Source of the DNA: Chloroflexota bacterium
Lineage (GTDB): Bacteria; Chloroflexota; Anaerolineae; Anaerolineales; Villigracilaceae
Direction of reading: 5' to 3'
DNA: 64,000 nucleotides
Assembly (NCBI GenBank): GCA_019873655.1
Contig: JAIOAU010000012.1
Location: forward strand, 18,397 to 82,396
Position 1 is the stretch's first letter. The number at the start of each line of letters is the position of its first letter. The notes beneath the pieces are model-generated. The model searched no databases and was not told the DNA's origin. It was given only the letters and a program-made list of their open reading frames with translations. Made by a program: the position numbers and the translations under genes. Below, one piece after another: positions 50,153-58,338 of this stretch.

Positions 50153-51204
50153 TAGAACGCTTCTCCGAGCAGGCCGACGATCAGGCGGGCGGCGGCGCTA
50201 CTTCCCGCGACGACGGTGTGGTTGTTGGTCTCCAGCCGGAAGCCGAGGCGGCGTTTGACCTCGTAGGCGCCGCTGCCCCAGCGCAGCAGACGGGCGCGGC
50301 GGCGGCAGGCCTCTTCCAGGCTGGCGTAGACGAGAGAAAAATACACATACGGAACGTTTTCATCCAATCCCAGGGCGGTTGCCAGTTGCGCTCCGCCGTC
50401 GTAGAGCAGCGCCCCGCAGCCGACCAGCCTCTCGCCGATGCGGGCCTCCAGGAAATCGCCGTCGGCCTCCTCGAGATGTTCGAGCAGGCTGGCCGTCCAG
50501 GGCGGGAGGACGTCGCCATGCCGGGCGGCTACGCCGCGAATCAAGGCCAGGGCTGCCTCGGGTTCGGTCGGGCGCGGTCGACGCTCGACCCGGATTCCCA
50601 GTTTGGCGGCTTTGCGCAGGGTGCGCTTGTAATGTTGACGGTCGTCCTTGTTTCCGGCGGCCAGGTAGGCGTCCAGGCTGTCCCATTCGAAGGGCATCCA
50701 GGCGCCGGGGTCGGCGACGCGGACGGGGCGAAAGCCTTTTGGCCAGCCGCGCCGAATCTCGTCGGCCTCGACGAAATCCAGCAGGAGGAACGAACAGGCG
50801 TATTCGCGAGCGATGACGGCCGCCTCGCCGAGCAGTCGGTCGAGGACCGCCTCCCGCTCTTCTCCCTCGGGCAGACTCATCCCCGACAGGTTCGCCAGCG
50901 GCGAGCGGCAAATGAGCAGGGGCCGGCGGCGCAGGATGGGTCTCAGAGCGGCGCGAAGCGGAGCGGGGAGGGGCAGCGGTTCGTTGCGAATCAGCCAGAA
51001 GGCCGCCCGGCCGATCGGTCGGCCCGCCTTCCAGATCAGGATGTAAAAGGGCAAACAGTCGTTCAGGACGCGCTCGCCGAAAGTGTACCAGCGTTGACTT
51101 TGGAAGGGCTGGTTTCCGCCGACCGCTTCCCAGGCTTCCGGCGGAATTTGTTCGGCGCAATCGTATCGGCGAATCTCGAAGTCGCTGGCAGATGGCGTGT
51201 TCAT
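50152..51204 (-). CDS. GNAT/FemAB-like acyltransferase
   Basis: 350 residues. It reads as a BioF2-like acetyltransferase domain: PEAWEAVGGNQPFQSQRWYTFGE at the N-terminus, then DRQHYKRTLRKAAKLGIRVERRP and VGCGALLYDGGAQLATALGLDENV...SLVYASLEEACRRRARLLRWGSGAYEVKRRLGF, the usual end of this family. It could acylate a sugar or amino group on the diterpenoid product. It appears to be the first gene of the seven-gene operon; no clear promoter was found in 51205-51240. Confidence 0.75.
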   Translation of the reverse strand: MNTPSASDFEIRRYDCAEQIPPEAWEAVGGNQPFQSQRWYTFGERVLNDCLPFYILIWKAGRPIGRAAFWLIRNEPLPLPAPLRAALRPILRRRPLLICRSPLANLSGMSLPEGEEREAVLDRLLGEAAVIAREYACSFLLLDFVEADEIRRGWPKGFRPVRVADPGAWMPFEWDSLDAYLAAGNKDDRQHYKRTLRKAAKLGIRVERRPRPTEPEAALALIRGVAARHGDVLPPWTASLLEHLEEADGDFLEARIGERLVGCGALLYDGGAQLATALGLDENVPYVYFSLVYASLEEACRRRARLLRWGSGAYEVKRRLGFRLETNNHTVVAGSSAAARLIVGLLGEAF

Positions 51205-51317
51205 CGCCCTCGCTGAAAGGATTCTCTCTAATTTTACAACGAGTTGGAATTTTGGAGGTGAGCGTTTGCGATGTTATCAAAGTTGTAAGCGGGGGCTGTC
51301 TGAATACGGATGATTTT

Positions 51318-51405
51318 TTGCGTCGAATGGCGCGAATGGTACAAATCTTTTCGCGCCTTCGGGGCCTCGACTTTTCTGGATTTGCTCGATTGCAAAAGTT
51401 GAATC
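51318..51405 (+). repeat. Diverged third copy of the MITE-like element
   Basis: GCGTCGAATGGCGCGAATG and the end GCAAAAGTTGAATC (51392-51405) align in order with copy 1 (CATCGAATGACACGAATTTTAC... and GCAAAAAGGTTGAATC). The left terminal repeat is not recognisable. The stretch 51205-51317 shows no gene. Confidence 0.5.
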
Positions 51406-51438
51406 GGTTCTGTGCGGCATCTTCCGCCGGGGGACTTA

Positions 51439-51473
51439 GAAGAGCCCGTTTCCTTCAAGGAAACAGGCTCTTC
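51439..51473. terminator. Hairpin A (repeat-associated)
   Basis: GAAGAGCCCGTTTCCTT and AAGGAAACAGGCTCTTC pair with one mismatch. It is a near copy of hairpin B at 51559 and has no T-run. It may stop transcription from either side or be part of the repeat. Confidence 0.55.
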
Positions 51474-51499
51474 ACTGCCCGCAAAAGGGTCGAATCGGT

Positions 51500-51523
51500 T
51501 CAAAAACATCGAAATGTTTTTGA
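51500..51523. repeat. Small A/T hairpin
   Basis: TCAAAAACAT-CGAA-ATGTTTTTGA, a 10-bp perfect stem between hairpins A and B, directly after a second GAATCGGTTC motif. Confidence 0.55.
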
Positions 51524-51558
51524 AAACTGGCGACCGACAGTTTCTGCGGCCATTTGCT

Positions 51559-51594
51559 GAAGAACCCGTTTCCTTCGAAGGAAACGGGTTCTTC
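51559..51594. terminator. Hairpin B, 36-bp perfect palindrome after secF
   Basis: GAAGAACCCGTTTCCTTC is followed at once by its exact reverse complement. It lies 5 nt beyond the secF stop codon and is probably the end signal of the secDF transcript, though no T-run follows. Confidence 0.65.
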
Positions 51595-51599
51595 GATGA

Positions 51600-52532
51600 T
51601 CAAGCCGCCGTTTGAGCGGACTTGCGGCGGAACCAGGTGGTCCATTCGCGCTTTTCCCAGACCACCAGGATGGGGGCTGCAATGAAAATGGACGAGTAGG
51701 TGCCGCTCAGGAGGCCGACGAGCAGGATGACGGCGAATTCGCGCAGGGTCACGCCGCCCATCAGGGCCAGGGCCAGCAGCAGGAATTCGACCGTCATCAA
51801 TTGGGTGTTGATGGAGCGCTGCAGAGTCTGGACGATGGAGTGGTTGACCAGCGTTTCGAAGTCCAGCCGGCGCAGGAGGTTGGTATTCTCGCGGATGCGG
51901 TCGAAGACGACGATTTTGTCTTGCACCGAGAAGCCGATGACGGTCAGCAGGGCGGTCAGGAAGAGGGCGTCCATCTGCCAGTCGAACAGGACTGAGCCGA
52001 TCAGCACCAGGCTGAAGACGATGGCCACATCGTGAATCATGGCGATGATGGCGCAGACGCCGTAGCGGAACGCGTGGGGGATGCCGCGGAAGGCAAAGGT
52101 GATGTAGATGATGACCACCAGGGCGGCCGCGCCCACCGCCAGGGCGGCGCGCGAGGTCACTTGGGCGCCGATCGAGGGGCCGACGCTGTCGACGCGGCGG
52201 GGTTCGGGCAGACTGCCGAATTCCTCGTGCAGGGCGTTCATCACTTCCTGACGGAGATTTTCGTCGAGGAAGGACGAGCGGATGACCAGAGTCCCTTCGT
52301 CGGTGGTGGTGACGATGGCGTCCTGGATGCCGAGGCGGTTGTAGAGGGTGACCACTTCCGAGTGGGGCGGAAGTTCGTTTTCGAACTCTACTTCCATCAT
52401 CGTGCCGCCGGTGAAATCGATCGAGAGCGGCAAATTGTGGTTCGCGGCCCGGACGATGAGCAGAATCAGGCCCGGGACGATGATGAGCAGCGAAAGCGCA
52501 AAGAACAGGTAGCGGCGAGCGAGGATATTCAT
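51600..52532 (-). CDS. secF: SecF, protein-export accessory subunit
   Basis: 310 residues, six TM helices. The first periplasmic domain starts with LSIDFTGGTMMEVEF, and the later region VRYGVCAIIAMIHDVAIVFSL and DKIVVFDRIRENTN is the SecF signature. It works with SecD to use the proton gradient during export. The start at 52532 follows GAGAGG; the frame is open further but overlaps secD. Confidence 0.95.
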   Translation of the reverse strand: MNILARRYLFFALSLLIIVPGLILLIVRAANHNLPLSIDFTGGTMMEVEFENELPPHSEVVTLYNRLGIQDAIVTTTDEGTLVIRSSFLDENLRQEVMNALHEEFGSLPEPRRVDSVGPSIGAQVTSRAALAVGAAALVVIIYITFAFRGIPHAFRYGVCAIIAMIHDVAIVFSLVLIGSVLFDWQMDALFLTALLTVIGFSVQDKIVVFDRIRENTNLLRRLDFETLVNHSIVQTLQRSINTQLMTVEFLLLALALMGGVTLREFAVILLVGLLSGTYSSIFIAAPILVVWEKREWTTWFRRKSAQTAA

Positions 52533-52543
52533 AGGGCTGCCTC

Positions 52544-53890
52544 TCAGATGCCAAACCATCTGGCGAAGTTTTTGATCTTGAACCATTCGAGCAGGACGCC
52601 CAGCAGGGTGCGGGTCACGAACAGGGCGGTGAAGAGGCTGATGAACATGCCCAGCGCCAGGGTCACCGAAAAGCCTTTGACGATGGTCGCGCCGAAGGTG
52701 CTGCCGAACCAGTACAGGATGGCGCAGGTGATGAGGGTGGCGATGTTCGAGTCCCGGATCGAGGACCAGGCCCGCCGCCAGCCTTTTTCGACCGCGTAGG
52801 TCAGCGTCAGGCCGTTGCGCAGTTCTTCCTTGATGCGCTCGAAGATGAGGATGTTGGCGTCCAGCGCTGCGCCGGTGCTGAGCAGGAAGCCGGCGATGCC
52901 GGGCAGGGTCAGGGTCACGTGGATGAGTTTGAACACGGCGAAGGCCAGGGCGGCGTAGATCAGGATGGACAGGTCGGCGGCGATGCCGGGCAGGCGGTAG
53001 TAGAGCGCCATGAAGAGAATGACGATGATCAAACCGATCAGCCCGGCGACCAGACTCTTTTGGAGCGAGTCCTCGCCCAGGGTGGGGCCGATCAGGCGCG
53101 TTTCGACGATGCGCAGCGGGATGGGCAGCGCGCCGTAACGCAACTGGACGGCCAGGGCGTTGGCGGTTTCGACGTCGAAATTGCCCTCGATGATGGCGTT
53201 GCCGTCGGTGATGGGGACGCTGACCCGCGGCGCGGAGATGACGCGCTTGTCGAGCACGATGCCGAGGTGGCTGCCGATGTTGTTGCGCGTGTAGTCGGCG
53301 AAAATCTGCGTCCCTTCGGGATTGAGAGAGAAGGCAACCACCGGCTGATTGAGCTGGTTGGTCGAAACGCCCACCGTTTCCATCATCGCGCCGGTCATGA
53401 TGGTGTGATAGACGGTCGTCCCTTCCGGCAGGTCAGAGGGCGCGCCGCCGTAATCGGTGACGATGATGGTCCCCTCCGGCGGAGGCGCGGTCCCAAAATC
53501 CACCCATTCCAGGAGGCCGGTCTGCTGGATGGTCTCCGGGACGGAGGAGGTGTCGGTCAGGCCGGGGAATTCGGCCACGATGCGGCGCTCGCCGGCCAGT
53601 TGAATCAGGTTCTCCGAGACGCCCAGGGCGTTGGTGCGGTTCTCGATGATGGTCCGCGAGACTTCCAGTTGTTCTTTGTCTACCGGCACGTCTTCGGGCA
53701 GGTCGGGTTCGATGACCACTTGCAGGCCGCCGCGCAGGTCCAGGCCCAGGAGCGGGGCGACGTTGCGCTCGATGAGCAGTTCGCCCGGCTTGAAGGGATT
53801 GGGGACGCGCAGAATGTTGACAGTGTCAATCCAGATTGCCAGCGCCAGCAAGAGGAGAACGAGAAACAAACGCGGATAATGATTGGACAT
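52544..53890 (-). CDS. secD: SecD, protein-export accessory subunit
   Basis: 448 residues. Marks are LGLDLRGGLQVVIEP after TM1, IENRTNALGVSENLIQ, and the TM region GIAGFLLSTGAALDANILIFERIKEELR. The periplasmic P1 domain is present but fairly short. It lies 11 nt before secF. Confidence 0.96.
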   Translation of the reverse strand: MSNHYPRLFLVLLLLALAIWIDTVNILRVPNPFKPGELLIERNVAPLLGLDLRGGLQVVIEPDLPEDVPVDKEQLEVSRTIIENRTNALGVSENLIQLAGERRIVAEFPGLTDTSSVPETIQQTGLLEWVDFGTAPPPEGTIIVTDYGGAPSDLPEGTTVYHTIMTGAMMETVGVSTNQLNQPVVAFSLNPEGTQIFADYTRNNIGSHLGIVLDKRVISAPRVSVPITDGNAIIEGNFDVETANALAVQLRYGALPIPLRIVETRLIGPTLGEDSLQKSLVAGLIGLIIVILFMALYYRLPGIAADLSILIYAALAFAVFKLIHVTLTLPGIAGFLLSTGAALDANILIFERIKEELRNGLTLTYAVEKGWRRAWSSIRDSNIATLITCAILYWFGSTFGATIVKGFSVTLALGMFISLFTALFVTRTLLGVLLEWFKIKNFARWFGI

Positions 53891-53916
53891 GGGATGGGCG
53901 CTCCGTTCACGAAAAT

Positions 53917-53947
53917 GCCAGCCGGGGGCTGGCGCAGGGCGATTATA
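53917..53947 (-). promoter_or_regulatory. secDF -10 box and leader hairpin
   Basis: TATAAT (53947-53942) on the reverse strand lies 51 nt before the secD ATG, without a good -35. In the leader, GCCAGCC-GGG-GGCTGGC forms a 7-bp hairpin (53917-53933). Confidence 0.45.
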
Positions 53948-53982
53948 CTACCGATGGCAGGGGGAGGGGAGAGGCGAGTCGT

Positions 53983-54366
53983 TCAGGGCGGCGGGAAGCG
54001 CTTTTCGAGAAACGCCAGGACGGCTTCCAGGACCTGCGGAATGGTGAGTTCGTCGGTATTCAGGTAGAGGTCGGCATGCTGGCGGGCGTGGCGCAGACGA
54101 TGTTGCTGCTCCTGCCAGTCTTTTTCGGTCCAGTCCAGTTTGCGGCGGGCGCAGGCGACCGGGTAGGACGCGTCCAGGAAGATCAGGGCGTCGGGGGCGG
54201 TCAGGCGCTGCCACATGTCCGGCACATAGGAGTGTTCCTGGGCGATGTGGCGAGCCTGGTAACCGAGGCGGGTCAGGTTTTCGATGAGGGTGGATTTGCC
54301 CGCCGCGCAGGGGCCGACGACGCCGATCAACGGCGACTGGCGTCCGGTTTTCTCAGCCGTTGTCAT
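53983..54366 (-). CDS. Small P-loop nucleotide kinase-like protein
   Basis: 127 residues. A Walker A loop GVVGPCAAGKSTLIENL and a kinase-like DALIFLDASYPVACARR segment with basic residues suit a small nucleoside/metabolite kinase or ATPase. It overlaps the TrkA-type gene by 14 nt, so the two are coupled. Substrate unknown. Confidence 0.7.
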   Translation of the reverse strand: MTTAEKTGRQSPLIGVVGPCAAGKSTLIENLTRLGYQARHIAQEHSYVPDMWQRLTAPDALIFLDASYPVACARRKLDWTEKDWQEQQHRLRHARQHADLYLNTDELTIPQVLEAVLAFLEKRFPPP

Positions 54367-55393
54367 GCAGGAGACGATTGAGCGATTCGGGACCGCCCAG
54401 CACGGCCAGCGTGTCGCCGGGCCGGAGGGGAGTGCTGTCGGGCGGGTGCATTTCGGAGAGGCCGTCGCGGCGGATGAGCACCACGCTGAGGCGGTAGGTG
54501 TCTTCGATGAAGCCGACGGTTTTGTCGGCGAAGGGCGCGTGGGATTTTACCGTCAGGCGCGCCAGGCTCAGTTGCTGCCCCTCGACCGAGATGGGGTTGG
54601 TCACGTCTGCGCCGGTCGCCGCGGCGGCGAAGGCCGGAGCGGCCATGCCGGTGGCGCTCAGGGCCGAGAAGCCGAACTGTTCCCGCAGCGAGTGGGCAAA
54701 GTCTTCGTCGAAGATGCGGATGACGACCCGGATGTTGGGGTTCATGCTGCGGGCCTTGACGGCAATCTGCAGATTCATGGCGTCGTTTTGGGTGCAGAGG
54801 ATGATCGTCTTGGCCTGCCGGATGCCGGCCGCCTCCAGCGCGGCCGGACGGGTGGCGTCGTCCTGGATGACCGGGATGCCCATCTTCTGGACGGTCGAGA
54901 ACATGTCGGCCGAGGGCCTCAGTTCCAGAACGGCCACCGCTTCTTCCATTTGCGAAAGGATGCTGACCACCCGGTAGCCCAGGTGTCCCAGGCCGACCAG
55001 GATGATGTGATTCTTGAGCGTAGATGCCACGGCCATTTCCCATTCCTTGCTGCGCGCCCGCCGGTTGAAGAGCATGATGCCGAAATCGGCCAGCCCCTGC
55101 GCCAGCGTGGCTACGCCGATGACCGGAAGGATGAAGAAGAAAATTTGCAGGACGGGCGAGTCGGGAAAATCGGCGTTGGGCTGGAGGAAGGCCAGCGTCA
55201 ACATCAGATAGACCGCCTCGGTGTAACTGTGCAGGGCCTCTCCCGCCTGCCGGGCGAGGTAAAAATATAGCCCTCCCAGCCCGAGGAGGGCGACGAGAAA
55301 GACCAGCAGAGGACTGCGAAACTGACTCAGCAGGATGGCCGCTTCGCGCCAGTGAGCCGCCCACTGCGTTCTGCGCCGCTGCCGAACGTTCAC
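54353..55393 (-). CDS. Two-TM ion channel with TrkA-N and TrkA-C domains, non-canonical filter
   Basis: 346 residues starting at GTG 55393, which overlaps the phosphatase stop (GTGA). Two TM helices flank a pore-helix-like segment AVYLMLTLAFLQPNADF; the potassium filter TVGYGD is replaced. A Rossmann TrkA-N domain follows (ILVGLGHLGYRVV, AVLEL) and then a TrkA-C domain (LSVVLIRRDG...LRPGDTLAVLGG). It resembles potassium-channel/CASTOR-like proteins, but ion selectivity is uncertain. Confidence 0.8.
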   Translation of the reverse strand: MNVRQRRRTQWAAHWREAAILLSQFRSPLLVFLVALLGLGGLYFYLARQAGEALHSYTEAVYLMLTLAFLQPNADFPDSPVLQIFFFILPVIGVATLAQGLADFGIMLFNRRARSKEWEMAVASTLKNHIILVGLGHLGYRVVSILSQMEEAVAVLELRPSADMFSTVQKMGIPVIQDDATRPAALEAAGIRQAKTIILCTQNDAMNLQIAVKARSMNPNIRVVIRIFDEDFAHSLREQFGFSALSATGMAAPAFAAAATGADVTNPISVEGQQLSLARLTVKSHAPFADKTVGFIEDTYRLSVVLIRRDGLSEMHPPDSTPLRPGDTLAVLGGPESLNRLLHDNG

Positions 55394-56106
55394 TCTCCGC
55401 CTCCCGGGATCGGCAACCGGACCGTCATCCGGCGGACATCGTCCCCGCGCCGCTCCGTCACTTTGACGACCACCACGCTGATGTCATCGGCGGGGCGGCC
55501 GTCGTCGAGGCGGACGGCCTCGGCCAGCAGCGAGTCGGCGATCGTCTGCGGGTCGGGGTCCTGTTCGTCGAGCATGGCCTGGAGCATGACGCAGACGTCC
55601 ATCGGCTGGCCGCGGCGCTCGCCGGCGTGCACCAGGCCGTCGGTGTAGATGACGATCGTCAGGCCCGGTTCGATCGGGATTTCGCTGATCACTGGCCGGA
55701 TGTTGCGCGAAATGCCAATCGGACTCGATTCGGTTCCGACGCAGTCGACATGTTCGCCGCGGGCGATGAAAAAGGGCGCCGGGTTGTTGCGAGTCAACAC
55801 GACCGTTCCGCTTTGCAAATCCACCGAGACGATGTTGAGGGTCGAGGAGACCTTGCCTTGCTTATCGGTGAAGAGGGAATCGGAGGCCGCCCGCGCCGCC
55901 GCGCCGTCGCGCACCCCCTCGGCCAGGAGCGAGATGACCTTGCGCACGACCAGCATCGAGACGGCTTTGGCGCCTCGGCCGGAGGTTTGCCCGTCGGCCA
56001 GGACGACCGATAATCCGCCGTTGGGCCGTTCGACGACCTCGAGCGTGTCTCCGCTTTCGGAGACGGCGTACTTGTTGGTCTTGGCGACCGCAATTTGAAC
56101 TTCCAT
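55390..56106 (-). CDS. PP2C/SpoIIE-type serine phosphatase
   Basis: 238 residues, catalytic domain only. Metal-binding positions are visible in LSVVLADGQTSGRGAKAVS, TIVIYTDGLVHAGER and DDGRPADDISVVVVKV. Alone it would reverse phosphorylation on a partner, often an anti-sigma-type switch; no such partner is in the window. A leaderless promoter precedes it. Confidence 0.88.
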   Translation of the reverse strand: MEVQIAVAKTNKYAVSESGDTLEVVERPNGGLSVVLADGQTSGRGAKAVSMLVVRKVISLLAEGVRDGAAARAASDSLFTDKQGKVSSTLNIVSVDLQSGTVVLTRNNPAPFFIARGEHVDCVGTESSPIGISRNIRPVISEIPIEPGLTIVIYTDGLVHAGERRGQPMDVCVMLQAMLDEQDPDPQTIADSLLAEAVRLDDGRPADDISVVVVKVTERRGDDVRRMTVRLPIPGGGE

Positions 56107-56112
56107 ATCCTC

Positions 56113-56142
56113 ATTTTACACTTAAGTTTTTGAGGACGTCAA
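56113..56142 (-). promoter_or_regulatory. Leaderless promoter of the phosphatase gene
   Basis: TTGACG (56142-56137), an 18-nt spacer and TAAAAT (56118-56113), followed after 6 nt (GAGGAT) by the ATG at 56106. Confidence 0.6.
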
Positions 56143-56174
56143 ACCGGGAAGGAAGGGACTTTTGAAAGCGTCAA

Positions 56175-56471
56175 TCAGGATTGCGCAAGCGGCGAGGGGG
56201 CGCGCCTTCTCCCCAACTCGGCCTCTACGTCGGCGGGCGAAAGGCCGCGGCTGGCAAGCAGCACCAGCAGGTGGTAGAGCAGGTCGGCGGTCTCTTCCAC
56301 CAGGCGGGCGTTGCCCTGGCCCTTGGCGGCGAGAATGACCTCCACTGCTTCCTCGCCCACCTTCTTCAGAATCTCGTCCTCGCCTTTGGCGAACAACTCG
56401 CAGGTGTAGGAGCCGGGGCGGGGATTAGCCTGGCGGTCGAGGATGATTTGATACAGGTCGTTGAGGGTCAT
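56175..56471 (-). CDS. hisE: HisE, phosphoribosyl-ATP pyrophosphatase
   Basis: 98 residues. The MazG-type helix [17 protein letters not shown] and [20 protein letters not shown] are diagnostic. It performs the second step of histidine synthesis. It is the last gene of the his operon, separate from hisI, with the repeat block between them. Confidence 0.95.
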   Translation of the reverse strand: MTLNDLYQIILDRQANPRPGSYTCELFAKGEDEILKKVGEEAVEVILAAKGQGNARLVEETADLLYHLLVLLASRGLSPADVEAELGRRRAPSPLAQS

Positions 56472-56493
56472 AGCATTCCTTTCTGGTGATTTA

Positions 56494-56612
56494 GCCGTCC
56501 TTCGACTTCGCTGCTCTCCGCTCAGGACGGCTGTCAGTTGCGCTTTGCTCAGGACGGCTTGGCTGCGCTCCGCTCAGGACGGCTGTCAGTTGCGCTTCGC
56601 TCAGGACGGCTC
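56494..56612. repeat. Tandem repeat block between hisE and hisI
   Basis: GCTCAGGACGGCT occurs four times (56520, 56547, 56572, 56599), spaced 27, 25 and 27 nt; the unit with GTCAGTTGCGCTT is duplicated. The left end CCGTCC pairs with GGACGG, so it can fold into hairpins. The last copy supplies the hisI stop codon. Confidence 0.85.
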
Positions 56613-56954
56613 GCGATGGAAGGGCAATTTTCGATAAAAGCAACTCGTCTCGCCGGTGTGACAGGCCGGGCCGCGCGGCTCGACCAGCACCAGCAGGGCG
56701 TCGGCGTCGCAGTCGTAGCGGATTTCAACTACCTTCTGCGTGTGGCCGGAGGTCTCTCCCTTATGCCAGAGGGCGCGGCGCGAGCGGCTCCAGAACCAGG
56801 TCTCGCCGCTGGCGAGCGTTCTCTGCAGAGACTTGGCGTTCATCCAGGCCAGCGTCAGCACTTGCAGGGTGCGGCTGTCCTGAATGATTGCCGGAATCAA
56901 ACCATCGCTTCCATATTTCAATTCGTCAACGTTCGAATGTTCGAGCGTTATCAT
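56601..56954 (-). CDS. hisI: HisI, phosphoribosyl-AMP cyclohydrolase
   Basis: 117 residues from ATG 56954 (AGGAGG upstream). Zinc and active-site motifs are [40 protein letters not shown] and [13 protein letters not shown]. The last residues (EPS and stop) are encoded by the repeat block. Its start overlaps the hisF stop (ATGA). Confidence 0.95.
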   Translation of the reverse strand: MITLEHSNVDELKYGSDGLIPAIIQDSRTLQVLTLAWMNAKSLQRTLASGETWFWSRSRRALWHKGETSGHTQKVVEIRYDCDADALLVLVEPRGPACHTGETSCFYRKLPFHREPS

Positions 56955-57730
56955 GTTGTCCTCCTGACTTTCAAGCCGCGCTTCGCCAGATATGCCTTGA
57001 TTTCTCCGACCGTGTACTCGCCGTAGTGCAGCATCGAGGCGACCAGGGCGGCGTCGGCCTTGCCCTCGGTCAGGGCGGCGTAGAGGTGTTCGGGCGTCCC
57101 GCCGCCGCCCGAGGCGATGACCGGGATGGAGACGGCCTCGGCGACGGCGCGCGTCAGCCCGATCTCGTAACCCTGTTTCGTGCCATCGGCGTCGATCGAG
57201 TTGACCACAATCTCGCCCGAGCCCAGCGCCTCGCCGCGCCGCGCCCAGGCGAGGGCGTCCAGGCCGGTCGGCGTGCGCCCGCCGTGGGTGACAATTTCGT
57301 AGCCGGAGGGGATGGCCGCCGAGGCCGGGACGCGGCGCACGTCCATCGAGAGCACCACCGCCTGCGAACCGAAGGCGCGCGCCGCCTCGGCGATCAGGTC
57401 CGGGCGCTGGACGGCGGCGGTGTTGACGTTGACCTTTTCGGCGCCGGCGAGCAGGACGCGGCGGCAGTCCTCCACCGTCCGCAGGCCGCCGCCCACCGAG
57501 AAGGGGATGAAGACCTGGGCGGCGACGCGCGCCACGACCTCGAGCAGGATGCCGCGCCCCTCGCTGGAGGCGGTGATGTCGTACAGCACCAGTTCGTCCA
57601 GGCCCTGTTCGTAGTATTCCCTGGCTTTCGCCACCGGGTCGCCGATGTCCTTGGTGTCCACGAAGCGCACGCTCTTGGCCAGTTTGCCGGCGCGCACGTC
57701 GAGGCAGGCGATGATGCGTTTGCTCAGCAT
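56951..57730 (-). CDS. hisF: HisF, cyclase subunit of imidazole glycerol phosphate synthase
   Basis: 259 residues. The barrel motifs [46 protein letters not shown] and [14 protein letters not shown] are complete, with both catalytic Asp. It forms a complex with HisH. It overlaps hisH by 7 nt. Confidence 0.96.
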   Translation of the reverse strand: MLSKRIIACLDVRAGKLAKSVRFVDTKDIGDPVAKAREYYEQGLDELVLYDITASSEGRGILLEVVARVAAQVFIPFSVGGGLRTVEDCRRVLLAGAEKVNVNTAAVQRPDLIAEAARAFGSQAVVLSMDVRRVPASAAIPSGYEIVTHGGRTPTGLDALAWARRGEALGSGEIVVNSIDADGTKQGYEIGLTRAVAEAVSIPVIASGGGGTPEHLYAALTEGKADAALVASMLHYGEYTVGEIKAYLAKRGLKVRRTT

Positions 57731-58338
57731 GGTTTCCACTCCGCAAAGTTCTTCAACAATTGCAACCCCACCGGCCCGCTCTTCTCGGCGTGGAACTGGA
57801 CGGCGAAGAGATTGTCCCTGCCGATGGCCGCCGGGAAGACGACGCCATGCTCGCACACGGCGAAGATGTCTTCGGGGCGTTCGGACTGGGGATAGTAGGA
57901 GTGGACGAAGTAGAACTGCTCGCCAGGCCGCAGATGCGCCAGCAGCGGATGCGGACGCGTCGCTTCGACCGCGTTCCAGCCCATGTGCGGGATTTTCAGC
58001 GCCGGGTCGGCGGGGCGGAAGCGAACCGTCCGGCCGGGAATCAGGTTCAGGCAGTCGGCGTCGTCTTCCTCGGAATGAGTCAGGACGATTTGGCAGCCGA
58101 GGCAGATGCCCAGGATGGGCGTTCCGGCGCGGAAGGCTTCGGTCAGCGCCTGGTCGAGGCCGCGCGCCCGCAGGACGGTCATGGCCGCGCCGGCCGCGCC
58201 CACGCCGGGGAAGATGATTCGTCCGGCGCGGCGCACCTGCTCGGGGTCAGCGGTGATCCGGGCGGAAAGGCCGAGCGCCTCGAGGGCGCGCCGGACCGAG
58301 GTCGGGTTGCCGGCCTGGTAGTCAACGATGGTCAGCAT
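57724..58338 (-). CDS. hisH: HisH, glutaminase subunit of imidazole glycerol phosphate synthase
   Basis: 204 residues. Class I glutamine amidotransferase triad: Cys in GICLGCQ, His in [11 protein letters not shown] and the Glu two residues later. The usual start [11 protein letters not shown] and [10 protein letters not shown] fit HisH. It supplies ammonia to HisF. Confidence 0.96.
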   Translation of the reverse strand: MLTIVDYQAGNPTSVRRALEALGLSARITADPEQVRRAGRIIFPGVGAAGAAMTVLRARGLDQALTEAFRAGTPILGICLGCQIVLTHSEEDDADCLNLIPGRTVRFRPADPALKIPHMGWNAVEATRPHPLLAHLRPGEQFYFVHSYYPQSERPEDIFAVCEHGVVFPAAIGRDNLFAVQFHAEKSGPVGLQLLKNFAEWKPC

